Shown here: in pieces, positions 34,829-43,731 of the stretch
How positions within the stretch are numbered: the first letter of the stretch is position 1
How the letters are laid out: every line of letters starts with the position of its first letter
Source of the DNA: Methanomicrobiales archaeon HGW-Methanomicrobiales-3
GTDB lineage: Archaea > Halobacteriota > Methanomicrobia > Methanomicrobiales > Methanospirillaceae
Direction: 5' to 3'
DNA: 64,000 bases
Assembly: GCA_002839605.1 (NCBI GenBank)
Contig: PGYK01000002.1
Location: forward strand, 62,001-126,000
Position numbers and translations under genes: made by a program
The notes under the pieces: model-generated
Told to the model about the DNA's origin: nothing
Seen by the model: the letters and a program-made list of their open reading frames with translations, nothing else
Database searches by the model: none

Positions 34829-35350
34829 ATGAGCAGGATGAACCTTGACCTTTTTGACCGGATGAACGACGATGAGAAGCACGAATATCTCGAATTCCTG
34901 CTCTGGCATTATCGCGTGGTGGACGCGTTCTGGTTCATCAACATCACCGAAAAGTACGGGCAGCCGGTGGCAGAGCAGATCAACGAGCAGGTCTGGGGCA
35001 GGGTTGCCGGCATGGCGGCAAAGGATCTCGTCCGGAGGTTCGAAATTAAGGAAAAGGGTCTCACGGGTTTTGTCCGGGCCCTCCGCCATTTCCCGTGGGC
35101 GATGATCGTGGGATACACCATCATAGAAAAAGACGATGAAGTGATCATCGAAGTCCCCTCGTGCCCCACGCAGGAGGCCCGGCTCCGCAGGGGTGAAGGC
35201 GAGTACGTCTGCCGCGAGATGCACCGGGCCGAGTTTACCGCGTTTGCCCGCGAGATCGATCCCCGGATCCGCGTAGCGTGCGAGTTTGCCCCGCCGGACC
35301 CCCATCCCCCGGAGATGTTCTGCCGGTGGCGGTTCACGCTTGGGGAGTGA
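34829..35350 (+). CDS. DUF6125-like hypothetical protein
   Basis: A 173-residue cytoplasmic protein. It starts [21 protein letters not shown] and ends with a Cys-rich block, [21 protein letters not shown], and [11 protein letters not shown], with the Cys and His residues in the same order as DUF6125/L-2-amino-thiazoline-4-carboxylate hydrolase-like proteins. This could be a metal or cofactor site. The ATG follows GGAGAAC at the right distance. There is no partner gene in the neighbourhood. Family assignment is moderate. Confidence 0.65.
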   Translation: MSRMNLDLFDRMNDDEKHEYLEFLLWHYRVVDAFWFINITEKYGQPVAEQINEQVWGRVAGMAAKDLVRRFEIKEKGLTGFVRALRHFPWAMIVGYTIIEKDDEVIIEVPSCPTQEARLRRGEGEYVCREMHRAEFTAFAREIDPRIRVACEFAPPDPHPPEMFCRWRFTLGE

Positions 35351-35424
35351 AAATCCAAGGTTAAAATTTGCTTTCTGATATCGAAAATTTCAAAAAAAAG
35401 ATAAAAAATCCTTGTGTGAAATCA

Positions 35425-38400
35425 CTAGTCATATTCCCGGAACAGGGCCGGGTTCTGCCGGCGTATCCACCAGCGCCGGACCAGCACAACTCCACATATC
35501 AGGATGGCGCCCAGTATCCCTGCAATGATGACTGGCACCATGAAGCCTGGCACGGTATCCTCCCGTGCTGGTACAGCAGTTGTTTTTGCTGGTGCAGGAG
35601 CCTGGCCCGGGCCTGCCGGCGAGACCTGAGCAGGTTCAGGGCTGCCTGCCAGTTCCCCGAATGTCTCTGATGAGTGGCTGTCAAGAACCCGCTCGTTTAC
35701 AGCAGGGTTTCGTGCAGCGATGGCAAACAGGGAGAACCCGGAACTTTCAGCCGAGAAGAACATCTGGCCGTTCTCGGTCTTCACCCAGGTTGTGGGCAGG
35801 CTTTGCCAGGATCCGGCAGTGTAGTGGTGCAACACGATGTCATCCCGGGTGATCCCCTGTCCGTCTGCCCATGCCTGTGAAACGGAGAACTGGATTGTTG
35901 CGGAGGTTATCGTGGTGTACCGGGCGGGGTTGATCTCGACGTACTGGTAGACCGGGAAGTCCAGTTCCGGTATACCTGCCGTGGGGCCCCAGCGGCTATA
36001 GGCGGTGACGATGATGTCCCGGACCCCGGTGCCGGTAACGGTGACCTGTCGGATGGCGGAACTTCCGCCCACGTTTGCGGTCTGGGTCCCGGGCACCGGT
36101 TCTGCCTTTGAAACCGGCGATGAATCCGAGGTTGAGGTGAGGTAACTGCTGCTGACCGATGATAATGCTGATGCAGCCGGAGGCGATGATGTGGTGGCAG
36201 TTCCCAGGCCCACCACCCCGAATGTCGAGAACCCGCCCGGAACCGTAATCTGGTACGTGGATACGCCTCCCGACGATCCGAGATACGTTGCCGTCAGCAC
36301 CGTGCTGGTGCCACCGTGGGTCCAGACAACCGCAATACCCCCGCTGTTCCGCTCGCGGAAAGCATCCGGCACCGTGATGGTGAGGACCGAACCGGTGATG
36401 GAATTCATACCGGTTGCCGTAATCTCAAAGACCAGGGCTGTTTCGTTCATACGGCTCCCGAGCAGCGACCCGTAAGCAGTGTTCAGGCTCTCGTTTGCAC
36501 CCATGAATGTGAAACTGATGTCGCCGCCGCTGTCATAGGCCGATGCTGAAATATTTGCCTGGAGGGTGGCCGTGCCTTCGGGAATGCTGGCAGTCATCAC
36601 CGGTGTAACGAGCAGGATGCCGGTAATGGTCCCGGTAAGATTTCCGGTCGTATTGCTCACCCCGCTCGTTGAGAAGATGATCTGGTCAAAGCCGCCCTGG
36701 TTGTTTAATATGATCTGGTCGCCGTTCTGCTCTGCACCTCCGGCTCCGGTGAGGTTGACCGAGATCTGGTTGCCGGTAAGGGTGCTGCCTGACGGGAGCG
36801 TTGCACTGTTGCCGGTCGTGCTGTGGGTGGAGATGTAACCGGTTCTGGTGGTCGTGTTGAACCCTGAGCTGTTGGTAATCCGGAACGAGACATCGTAAAG
36901 GCCGACTGCGGTATACTCATGTGACGGGTTTTCAAGCACGGATGTACTGCCATCGCCAAAGTTCCAGAGATATCCGGTGGGGGAGACGACATCTGATGGT
37001 GCGGAGGAGAACTGGACCGTGAGCGGGACTGCACCCGATGTGGTATCCGCTGTGAACGCGGGCAGGGGCAGGGCACCCGACGGTGCCGGCGATGCGGTGA
37101 TGTAACCGTTCATGGTCGTTACATTTGTTCCGGAACTGTTGGTGATGCTGAGAGCAACATCATAGGTTCCTGCAACCGCGTAGGAATGTGATGGGTTTGC
37201 CTGTACCGAGGTGTTGCCATCGCCGAATGTCCAGAGATATGCGGTGGGCATCGTGACTATGGAATCCGCGGATGAGAACTGGACGTTCAGAGGTGCATTC
37301 CCTGTTGTAGTGTCAGCAGTAATGACGGGTATTGGGAGAACCGGAGATGGTGGTGAACTGACGGTAATATAACTGGTCATCGTAGTGGTGTTCGTTCCGG
37401 AGCTGTTGGTGACCTGGAGCGCGACATCGTATGTTCCGGGAATTGAGTAGGTGAATTCCGGGTTGGCGAGAACTGATGTGTTTCCGTCCCCGAATGTCCA
37501 GAGATATGCGGTCGGGCTTGCGACAATGGAATCCGCGGATGAGAACTGTACTGTCAGGGGAGCATTTCCTGCTGTTGTGTCAGCAGATATGACGGGTACC
37601 GGGATTACCGGAGATGGCGGTGAACTGACAGTGATAAAACCTGTCATCGTAGTGGTGTTCGTTCCGGAACTGTTGGTGACCTGGAGCGCGACATCGTATG
37701 TTCCGGCGATCTCGTAGGTATGCGTCGGGTTTGCAAGAGCCGATGAGTTTCCGTCCCCGAATGTCCAGAGATACGCCGTGGGGGAGAACGCATCGGAGAG
37801 CGAGGAGTCGAACGCGACTGGAAGCGGCAGGCTCCCGCTTGTTGTATTGGAACTGAATCCGGGGACCGGTACGGCCCCGCTGCCCCCGCCATCCACGGTG
37901 ATAGAACCGTTGGTGACCGCGAGCGGGCTGCTGATACAGCCATCATAGCAGTTCTGCCAGGTTGCCGGATCAGCGGTCAGAAGGGAATTGGCGCCCGGGG
38001 CCCCGGTTGCCGTGAAGTGGAGGTCGACGAGATCTGTCGGCTCCATGAAGTCCGGCCAGCCCCAGAACTTAATGTAGATTTCAGCCTCACCGGTGGAATT
38101 GTCGATGTCGGCAGTGAGCGTCTCTCCGGAGAATGAGCTGTTCCAGGCGACCTCGTCGAGCTGTACAACGGACGGATCGAACCGGAGCGTCAGCTGGATA
38201 TCATCCGCCATATCAGAGGAGAGGATCTCCGTTGCGGCCAGCATGAAGGTGCCGGACCCCCCGGCTCCAAGCGTGCCCGTGGGCAGGATGATCCGTGGTG
38301 CCGGCGGGTCCTCGACCCAGATCCATTCTTCGAAATAACTTGTGTTACTGCCGTAATCATTGCTCACGGTGAGCGTGATGTTGTAAACGCCGTAATCGGT

Positions 38401-41400
38401 GTATGTATGGACCGGGCGCCGCTCTGTTGAAGTGTCCCCGTCGCCGAAATCCCAGAGCCACGCGGTGGGATACCCTGAGGCGCGATCCTCAAACGAGACC
38501 GTGAGCGGGGGCGGACCGCCACCGGGGTCGCACGATATGAAGTCCCCCACAACGGGCTCAGCGGGTTCGGGCATCAGGACGATATTCTTTGTTACCGTAC
38601 TGTCAGAGATCCCGATGGTGACGGACGTGGTGTTGGCAATAAGGTCGTTTCTCAGGAGCCACGGGGGTTCGGCTTCGAGCGTGTAATTGCCCGGGACAAG
38701 GTTGAGGAACGAATACACACCGGATGCATCGGTCTCGGCATTGGACGGCCATGTCCTGGTGATCGGCCCATCCGTGATCGACACCGCGGACTCATCGAGG
38801 GGATCGCCATAGATGTCGGTGACCGTCCCGGAAATGGAACGGCGCTGGTAGGCAACCACGTCCCACTCGTAACTCTGGCCCGGGGTCAGGTAGGTGTCTT
38901 TAAGCGGGGCCGCGATGACGTCAGAGCCTCCAACGCGGGTATACCTGATATCATACGTTCCGTTCCGCTGGCCGGAGATGCGGTACGAACCGTTCCCCCA
39001 CGAATCGAGCTGGAATACTGATGTAGTCGGACCTTCCGCTATGATGGCCCCCTCGGTAATAATCGTGCCGTTCTCGGCTGTTACGGTCCCATGGATCGCG
39101 ACCGGGCGGAAGAGGGAGAAATTGGCATACGTCGTGCTGCCTGTCGAAAAGCTCACGGATCGGAAATCGGAACTGAAATTGAGGGCCGGCGGTGGCGTGA
39201 CCAGCACCTGCGTTGATCCACCCGTGGCATAGTAAAACCGGTAGAACCCCGCATCGTTCGTTGTTGTGGTCTTCCCGCCCGCGCTGATAGTCACGCTTTC
39301 CAGCGGCCGGCCGATATCATCGCTTATCGTACCCATGAGCAGGGCTGCCGGCCCGAACTGCGTGTGGTCATAGTCTGCTGTGGCATAGGATTCGGGATAG
39401 TAATACGGCGTTATTCCGGAGGAAGTTTTTCCGGCCTGGAGCAATGTTAGATCATACGGACCGTCTATTCCCATGCCATTGATATCCGTTCCAGCAAAGT
39501 CCAGCGTAACATGGTGGGTCATCTGCTGGTCCAGTTGCGGATTGTTTGTAAGCGAGCTGGCAATGACGTTATGGACTACTCCGGTCTGGTTTGCACCTTG
39601 CACGGTCAGTTCGCCAAGAAGGGGGATGGTTGCCGTTCCCGAACTGAACGAGCCGGTCTCCACATCGAAACCAATGCGGATCGCATCGTACATGCCGTCA
39701 CTGTTATAATCGACCGGATAATCGGTGACATTGCCGGTGATCATGACCGGCGGGCTGGCAAAATCCGTATAGTTGAAGGAGACCGTGGTCAGGGGACGTG
39801 ACCGGATATCGGATCCGGGTGGACCGTTTACCTCAAGGGAGCGAACAGAGAAGGTCCCGTTCACCCGGTTGGCATAGATGTCGGCGCCGCTGAACCGGGC
39901 TTTGAGGGTTTGTACACCCGGTGAAAGTTCCCCAATCTCGCCCTGAATTGTCGGTACCTGGCCGTCTATCGTCTGTACCTCGCCGCCCTGTTCATCAAAG
40001 AGGCTGGCGCTGTAGAAGTACCTGGCCTCAGCTGGTACCGTTATTTCGGCAGTGAAGAGGAGGGTCTCGTACCTGCCGTCACTGTTCTGCTGGTCCCCGG
40101 ATGCAGAATAACTGTCAGTGAGGATGGTGGCCAGGGTCCCGAAATCCGACGAATCGATCGTGACGGTTCCTGCGCTCGTGAGCCGGCTCACGGTTGTTCC
40201 CGTGGAATCGAGGATGCGGAAATTCACCATCGTGTAGGTCCCGTCCCGATGGTGTGCAGCGATTGCATTGCCGTCAAATACCAGATCCGCGTTCGCGGCA
40301 CCCGCAGAGAATGTCGAGGTTTCCTGTGCATGGGCGATCTTTTTCCCATCAGGATCCTGCAGGTATCCCTCTATCGTGTATTCCCCGGCCGTGTTGATGA
40401 GGAGGGGGACCGTGACAGAGAGGTCCCTGTCCAGCAGGGAGGCAGTTGCTGTGCCGTCAAACGCCACGCTCACCGGCTCGAAATCCGTGCTGCTATAGGC
40501 TGCGGTCTCCCACGAGACGGATGAGGGTTCCCCGTTCTCGTTCATGTCATGTTTCAGGAGGAGCGTGACATTGTACGGGCCGTCTATGCCATAGGATGAA
40601 ATTGCCGTGCCCTGGAATGATGCGGTATAGGTGAAGGTACCGCTTGCAAACGAGGTCCGGTTGCGGAGGGTCGTGATGACATCGGGGCCGGAACCCTGGT
40701 CACCTGAGAGGATGGCAACGGTGTCGTACATCCCCGGCCAGTCAATCGTGATGTCATTGCCGGCATCCAGCAGATCGTATTTGCCGTTGGCGTTGGTGTC
40801 CTGCGGGTTTTCCGTCATGCCAATGGCAGGGCTCTGTGCGATGATGTCACACATTCCCCCGGCGCACGCTGCAGCAGCCGGGGGGTTCAGGACACCGGTA
40901 ACAACGCTGCCGTTGGCCTGCTTGCCCGGGTATGCCCAGTCGTTTGTGGGGATGCCCCGGCCCGTGTTCCCGGCCCGCATCGCCATGTATTCATTGTCCC
41001 CGTAATATTCGTACTGGGGATGCTTCAGCAATCCGAGAAGGTAGCTGTCTGTGTCGCTGTCAAAGGTTAATGATACCGTATTCTCGTAATCATCGGGAAG
41101 TTTATCGTTGTATGTTTTGTTGCCGAGAACATAGTAGTCGGAGTCGGCCTTCCCGGCGAAACTGCCCCCGGCCAGCCACTGCTCGTTCACCCATTTGTGG
41201 TAATTCTCGTGAGCGATAACCTCAGCCACGCAATCGATGCCCTCGACATCGGGGCCGCCAAAGGACTCTCCTGCAGGATTGTGGTTCGTTGAGGGAATTA
41301 CCAGCGGTGCAGGATAATGGATCGTTGCAGCAAGGGGGAAAACTGCCACTTCCCCGGCCGCGGTTGAAACCCCGTACCCGGGCATGTTCGGGCCGTATTT

Positions 41401-42519
41401 CACGGGAGGAGCCAGGCCCGGGACGGCTCCATCGTCCATCCAGTACTCGAACCAGTTCGGCAGCTGGTCTGCATTATCGTCCACCCAGTTCGGGTACTGC
41501 CCTTTCTCAAAATAGATGGTGAGTGGCAGGGTGACCTCAGAGATTTCCCGGTGCCCGGTCAACCTTTCCTGGACATGCATTTTGGCTTTGAGCCATTTTT
41601 GGCCATAATTGCCGGGAGCCGGCCGGTAGGTCAGGTTCCCGGTATCCGGGAGTACCCGGTGAAGATCCATGTCACCGGTCTTTGTGTCAAACACATAATA
41701 GGAGATGCCAACAATCTCCCAATCGGGAGATCCGGGTTTTATCACCGGGCTGATGGTTATGTCGTGAGTGGTCAGAAGAATATCAGGGTTAATCGTCACA
41801 TTCAACAGTTCCGGCATCTCCGAGGGGGAATACGATGTCTGGATGGTCACATACACATCGTCGATATCAACCCGTCCTGTGTAGAACGGCCCACTGGGAT
41901 TTCCGTCTATCCAAATATTACTCCAGAGGGGCTTGCTCGTGATGGTCAGCTGGTTGCTGCCCTCGTGCAGGATTGCGGGGTCGATCCATCCAAACCTGGG
42001 CGTTGGACCATACGCGCCGAACCAGTCCGTCATCTCCACCCCGTTCACGTAATACACCGGCTCTTCGCAGTTCCATCCCCGCACATTCGCACAGCTGGGG
42101 ATATTCGTTCCCCCCCCGCTGTCACCCGGGCCATCGAAGGACAGATGGGCATAGAGTGCCCGCGAGAGGTTCAAGCCGGCCGGTATGGTAAACGGGTAGG
42201 TCGCCGTTGCTTCGTAATTGATCAGGTTCTCACAACTCTCCAGCCGGAACGTGTTATAATTTAACATTTCATATTCGCACTCGTACCGGCCATTTTCTAT
42301 CCGGTTGCCAAGATCGCCGCCCTCTGTCTCGTGGATGAGGGCCGTTATCGTTCCCCACGGCATGCAGAAAGGGTCGGTCTGGCCGTACGGGCAATAGAAG
42401 ACCTGGCTCTCCGCGAAGGCGGGTCCGCAGAGGAGTAAGGAAGACAGCGTGAGAAGTAAAACAATTATCTCCAATCTTCCTGTTCTTCGAAATTGGTGCC
42501 AAATCCGCCTCGCCGCCAT
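35425..42519 (-). CDS. Giant cell-surface protein: HENYH domain, cohesin, PKD repeats, PGF-type anchor
   Basis: A 2364-residue exported protein. A signal peptide (about 15-36) is followed by an uncharacterised N-terminal half with a zincin-like AHENYHKW motif (His 437, His 441), then three similar beta blocks with GIDGPYNVTLL or GIDGPYDLTLL (about 640-1040). Carboxypeptidase-regulatory-like domains (about 1055-1316), one PKD (about 1317-1405), a cohesin-like domain (about 1406-1542) and four PKD domains of 89 residues (about 1545-1903) come next. A PGF-pre-PGF-like domain (about 2143-2275) has FPVYQYVEINPARY, and near the C-terminus PGFMVPVIIAGILGAILI and a basic tail form a PGF-CTERM-like sorting signal. 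A TATA box (42543-42553) suggests a leaderless transcript. Confidence 0.85.
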   Translation of the reverse strand: MAARRIWHQFRRTGRLEIIVLLLTLSSLLLCGPAFAESQVFYCPYGQTDPFCMPWGTITALIHETEGGDLGNRIENGRYECEYEMLNYNTFRLESCENLINYEATATYPFTIPAGLNLSRALYAHLSFDGPGDSGGGTNIPSCANVRGWNCEEPVYYVNGVEMTDWFGAYGPTPRFGWIDPAILHEGSNQLTITSKPLWSNIWIDGNPSGPFYTGRVDIDDVYVTIQTSYSPSEMPELLNVTINPDILLTTHDITISPVIKPGSPDWEIVGISYYVFDTKTGDMDLHRVLPDTGNLTYRPAPGNYGQKWLKAKMHVQERLTGHREISEVTLPLTIYFEKGQYPNWVDDNADQLPNWFEYWMDDGAVPGLAPPVKYGPNMPGYGVSTAAGEVAVFPLAATIHYPAPLVIPSTNHNPAGESFGGPDVEGIDCVAEVIAHENYHKWVNEQWLAGGSFAGKADSDYYVLGNKTYNDKLPDDYENTVSLTFDSDTDSYLLGLLKHPQYEYYGDNEYMAMRAGNTGRGIPTNDWAYPGKQANGSVVTGVLNPPAAAACAGGMCDIIAQSPAIGMTENPQDTNANGKYDLLDAGNDITIDWPGMYDTVAILSGDQGSGPDVITTLRNRTSFASGTFTYTASFQGTAISSYGIDGPYNVTLLLKHDMNENGEPSSVSWETAAYSSTDFEPVSVAFDGTATASLLDRDLSVTVPLLINTAGEYTIEGYLQDPDGKKIAHAQETSTFSAGAANADLVFDGNAIAAHHRDGTYTMVNFRILDSTGTTVSRLTSAGTVTIDSSDFGTLATILTDSYSASGDQQNSDGRYETLLFTAEITVPAEARYFYSASLFDEQGGEVQTIDGQVPTIQGEIGELSPGVQTLKARFSGADIYANRVNGTFSVRSLEVNGPPGSDIRSRPLTTVSFNYTDFASPPVMITGNVTDYPVDYNSDGMYDAIRIGFDVETGSFSSGTATIPLLGELTVQGANQTGVVHNVIASSLTNNPQLDQQMTHHVTLDFAGTDINGMGIDGPYDLTLLQAGKTSSGITPYYYPESYATADYDHTQFGPAALLMGTISDDIGRPLESVTISAGGKTTTTNDAGFYRFYYATGGSTQVLVTPPPALNFSSDFRSVSFSTGSTTYANFSLFRPVAIHGTVTAENGTIITEGAIIAEGPTTSVFQLDSWGNGSYRISGQRNGTYDIRYTRVGGSDVIAAPLKDTYLTPGQSYEWDVVAYQRRSISGTVTDIYGDPLDESAVSITDGPITRTWPSNAETDASGVYSFLNLVPGNYTLEAEPPWLLRNDLIANTTSVTIGISDSTVTKNIVLMPEPAEPVVGDFISCDPGGGPPPLTVSFEDRASGYPTAWLWDFGDGDTSTERRPVHTYTDYGVYNITLTVSNDYGSNTSYFEEWIWVEDPPAPRIILPTGTLGAGGSGTFMLAATEILSSDMADDIQLTLRFDPSVVQLDEVAWNSSFSGETLTADIDNSTGEAEIYIKFWGWPDFMEPTDLVDLHFTATGAPGANSLLTADPATWQNCYDGCISSPLAVTNGSITVDGGGSGAVPVPGFSSNTTSGSLPLPVAFDSSLSDAFSPTAYLWTFGDGNSSALANPTHTYEIAGTYDVALQVTNSSGTNTTTMTGFITVSSPPSPVIPVPVISADTTAGNAPLTVQFSSADSIVASPTAYLWTFGDGNTSVLANPEFTYSIPGTYDVALQVTNSSGTNTTTMTSYITVSSPPSPVLPIPVITADTTTGNAPLNVQFSSADSIVTMPTAYLWTFGDGNTSVQANPSHSYAVAGTYDVALSITNSSGTNVTTMNGYITASPAPSGALPLPAFTADTTSGAVPLTVQFSSAPSDVVSPTGYLWNFGDGSTSVLENPSHEYTAVGLYDVSFRITNSSGFNTTTRTGYISTHSTTGNSATLPSGSTLTGNQISVNLTGAGGAEQNGDQIILNNQGGFDQIIFSTSGVSNTTGNLTGTITGILLVTPVMTASIPEGTATLQANISASAYDSGGDISFTFMGANESLNTAYGSLLGSRMNETALVFEITATGMNSITGSVLTITVPDAFRERNSGGIAVVWTHGGTSTVLTATYLGSSGGVSTYQITVPGGFSTFGVVGLGTATTSSPPAASALSSVSSSYLTSTSDSSPVSKAEPVPGTQTANVGGSSAIRQVTVTGTGVRDIIVTAYSRWGPTAGIPELDFPVYQYVEINPARYTTITSATIQFSVSQAWADGQGITRDDIVLHHYTAGSWQSLPTTWVKTENGQMFFSAESSGFSLFAIAARNPAVNERVLDSHSSETFGELAGSPEPAQVSPAGPGQAPAPAKTTAVPAREDTVPGFMVPVIIAGILGAILICGVVLVRRWWIRRQNPALFREYD
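37377..37706 (-). repeat. Near-identical repeat DNA in adjacent PKD domains
   Basis: Within the giant gene, 37377-37439 and 37644-37706 match at 62 of 63 positions. The interval of 267 bases is exactly 89 codons, one PKD unit. This is much closer than the protein-level similarity among other PKD units, so it marks a recent duplication or gene conversion. Confidence 0.8.
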
Positions 42520-42821
42520 ATCTTTTTCAAAGACAGAAGAGTTTATAGCCGTTTTGTTTTGATTTTACGCCATGGAAACACTCAAAAATGCAAACGGGGA
42601 GCAAATTATTCCCGGACCGTTCAGGATTGCAGTTCCGTTTTCCCTGAACCGGAACGGCTTCCGGAATGACCAACTCCTGTTTTCGTGCGGGATCTCAATG
42701 ACCCGTGCAGATAAGATTGCAGGACGGTCAACTGGAGGGCAAACCATTGTGCCTGTCCTGCTTCTGGCAATTCAGTGTTGGTAACTAATAGGGAAAGCAG
42801 TGCAAAGACTAATGGTACACA
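42520..42821. other. Intergenic region upstream of the giant surface gene
   Basis: This 302-base gap holds the minus-strand TATA element GCTATAAACTC near 42543-42553. A plus-strand frame at 42572-42784 has a Met start but no ribosome site or recognisable product, so I do not call it. The rest shows nothing specific. Confidence 0.45.
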
Positions 42822-43103
42822 ATGGATGCCATCCCTCTCCCCATCCTCCCCCTCACCCTTGCCTGCCTCAACCTGCTCTCCCTTGGCACGTTCTGGCTTG
42901 ACAAGCACCGGGCAGGAGTGAAAGCATGGCGCATTCCCGAGCGCACGCTCCTGTTCCTTGCACTCTTCGGCCCCTTTGGTGCGCTCGCAGGAATGCTGGT
43001 CTTCCGGCACAAGACCCGGCATACAAAATTCCTTCTGGTGCCGCTCTTCGTACTCGTCCAGATCCTGCTGTTCGTGTACCTTTTCACACCATTGTTTCGG
43101 TGA
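42822..43103 (+). CDS. DUF1294 family membrane protein
   Basis: A 93-residue protein with four predicted membrane segments: one at residues 5-22, one around 42-62 (TLLFLALFGPFGALAGMLVF), and two in the C-terminal third. The family signature is a short basic loop WLDKHRAGVKAWRIPERTLL followed by GGP/FGALAGM and FRHKTRHTKF. Its role is unknown; members are common in bacteria and archaea and are often next to nucleic-acid or stress genes. It is followed after 93 bases by the dCMP deaminase gene. Confidence 0.85.
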   Translation: MDAIPLPILPLTLACLNLLSLGTFWLDKHRAGVKAWRIPERTLLFLALFGPFGALAGMLVFRHKTRHTKFLLVPLFVLVQILLFVYLFTPLFR

Positions 43104-43196
43104 ACCGGAAGCTGGTTTTTTTCATGAGCGGCGCCCCCCTGCCGTACCGCACACATCCCACTTCTTTAATACCGGGCTATGCAATATTTCCCTCAC

Positions 43197-43682
43197 ATGC
43201 GGACCAACAGGCACCAGTACTTCCTTGACCTTGCAACCCGGTGCGCCCACCAGGGCACCTGCCTCCGGCGCAACTTTGGCGCTATCATTGTCGATGAGTT
43301 CAACACCATCGTCTCAACCGGGTATACCGGCGCTCCCCGGAAACAGATGGACTGCACCGAACTCAACCGCTGCTGGAGAAACGATCACAACATCCCGTCA
43401 GGCTCCAACTACGAGCGGTGCCGGAGCGTCCATGCCGAGATGAACGCCCTTCTCCAGGCCGGCAAACACGCCCGCGGCTGTACCCTCTACCTTGCCGGCT
43501 TTGAAGTGACAAACGATGAGACCACCCAGATCTGGCCCTGCTTCCTCTGCTCCAAGATGATCGTCAACAGTGGCATTGCCAATGTCATCATGAAGACCGG
43601 CCCGGATACCTGGAAGGAGATGGACCCGATGGTCCTGTACCAGATGCGCAGCAGGGAGTCGCTTGGCGAGGACGCACAATAA
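43197..43682 (+). CDS. dCMP deaminase
   Basis: A 161-residue zinc enzyme that deaminates dCMP to dUMP on the route to dTMP. The zinc site is SVHAEMNALL (near 80) together with PCFLCSKMI (near 112), where HAE and PCxxC are diagnostic. A second metal-like cluster, with CAHQGTCLRRNFGAI and the GYTGAPR block, fits the dCMP rather than cytidine subgroup. The start at 43197 is preferred to 43179, because TTTAATA (about 43164-43170) is the right distance for a leaderless transcript and there is no ribosome site. Confidence 0.93.
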   Translation: MRTNRHQYFLDLATRCAHQGTCLRRNFGAIIVDEFNTIVSTGYTGAPRKQMDCTELNRCWRNDHNIPSGSNYERCRSVHAEMNALLQAGKHARGCTLYLAGFEVTNDETTQIWPCFLCSKMIVNSGIANVIMKTGPDTWKEMDPMVLYQMRSRESLGEDAQ

Positions 43683-43731
43683 CCCGGGCGTCCGGCCACT
43701 CCCCGGCCAGCAAATCCGTATCCCCGCCCCC

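Noticed and set aside
42572-42784. Plus-strand frame of 70 codons before DUF1294
   Set aside because: It has a Met start but no ribosome site, no homologue and a poor codon pattern.
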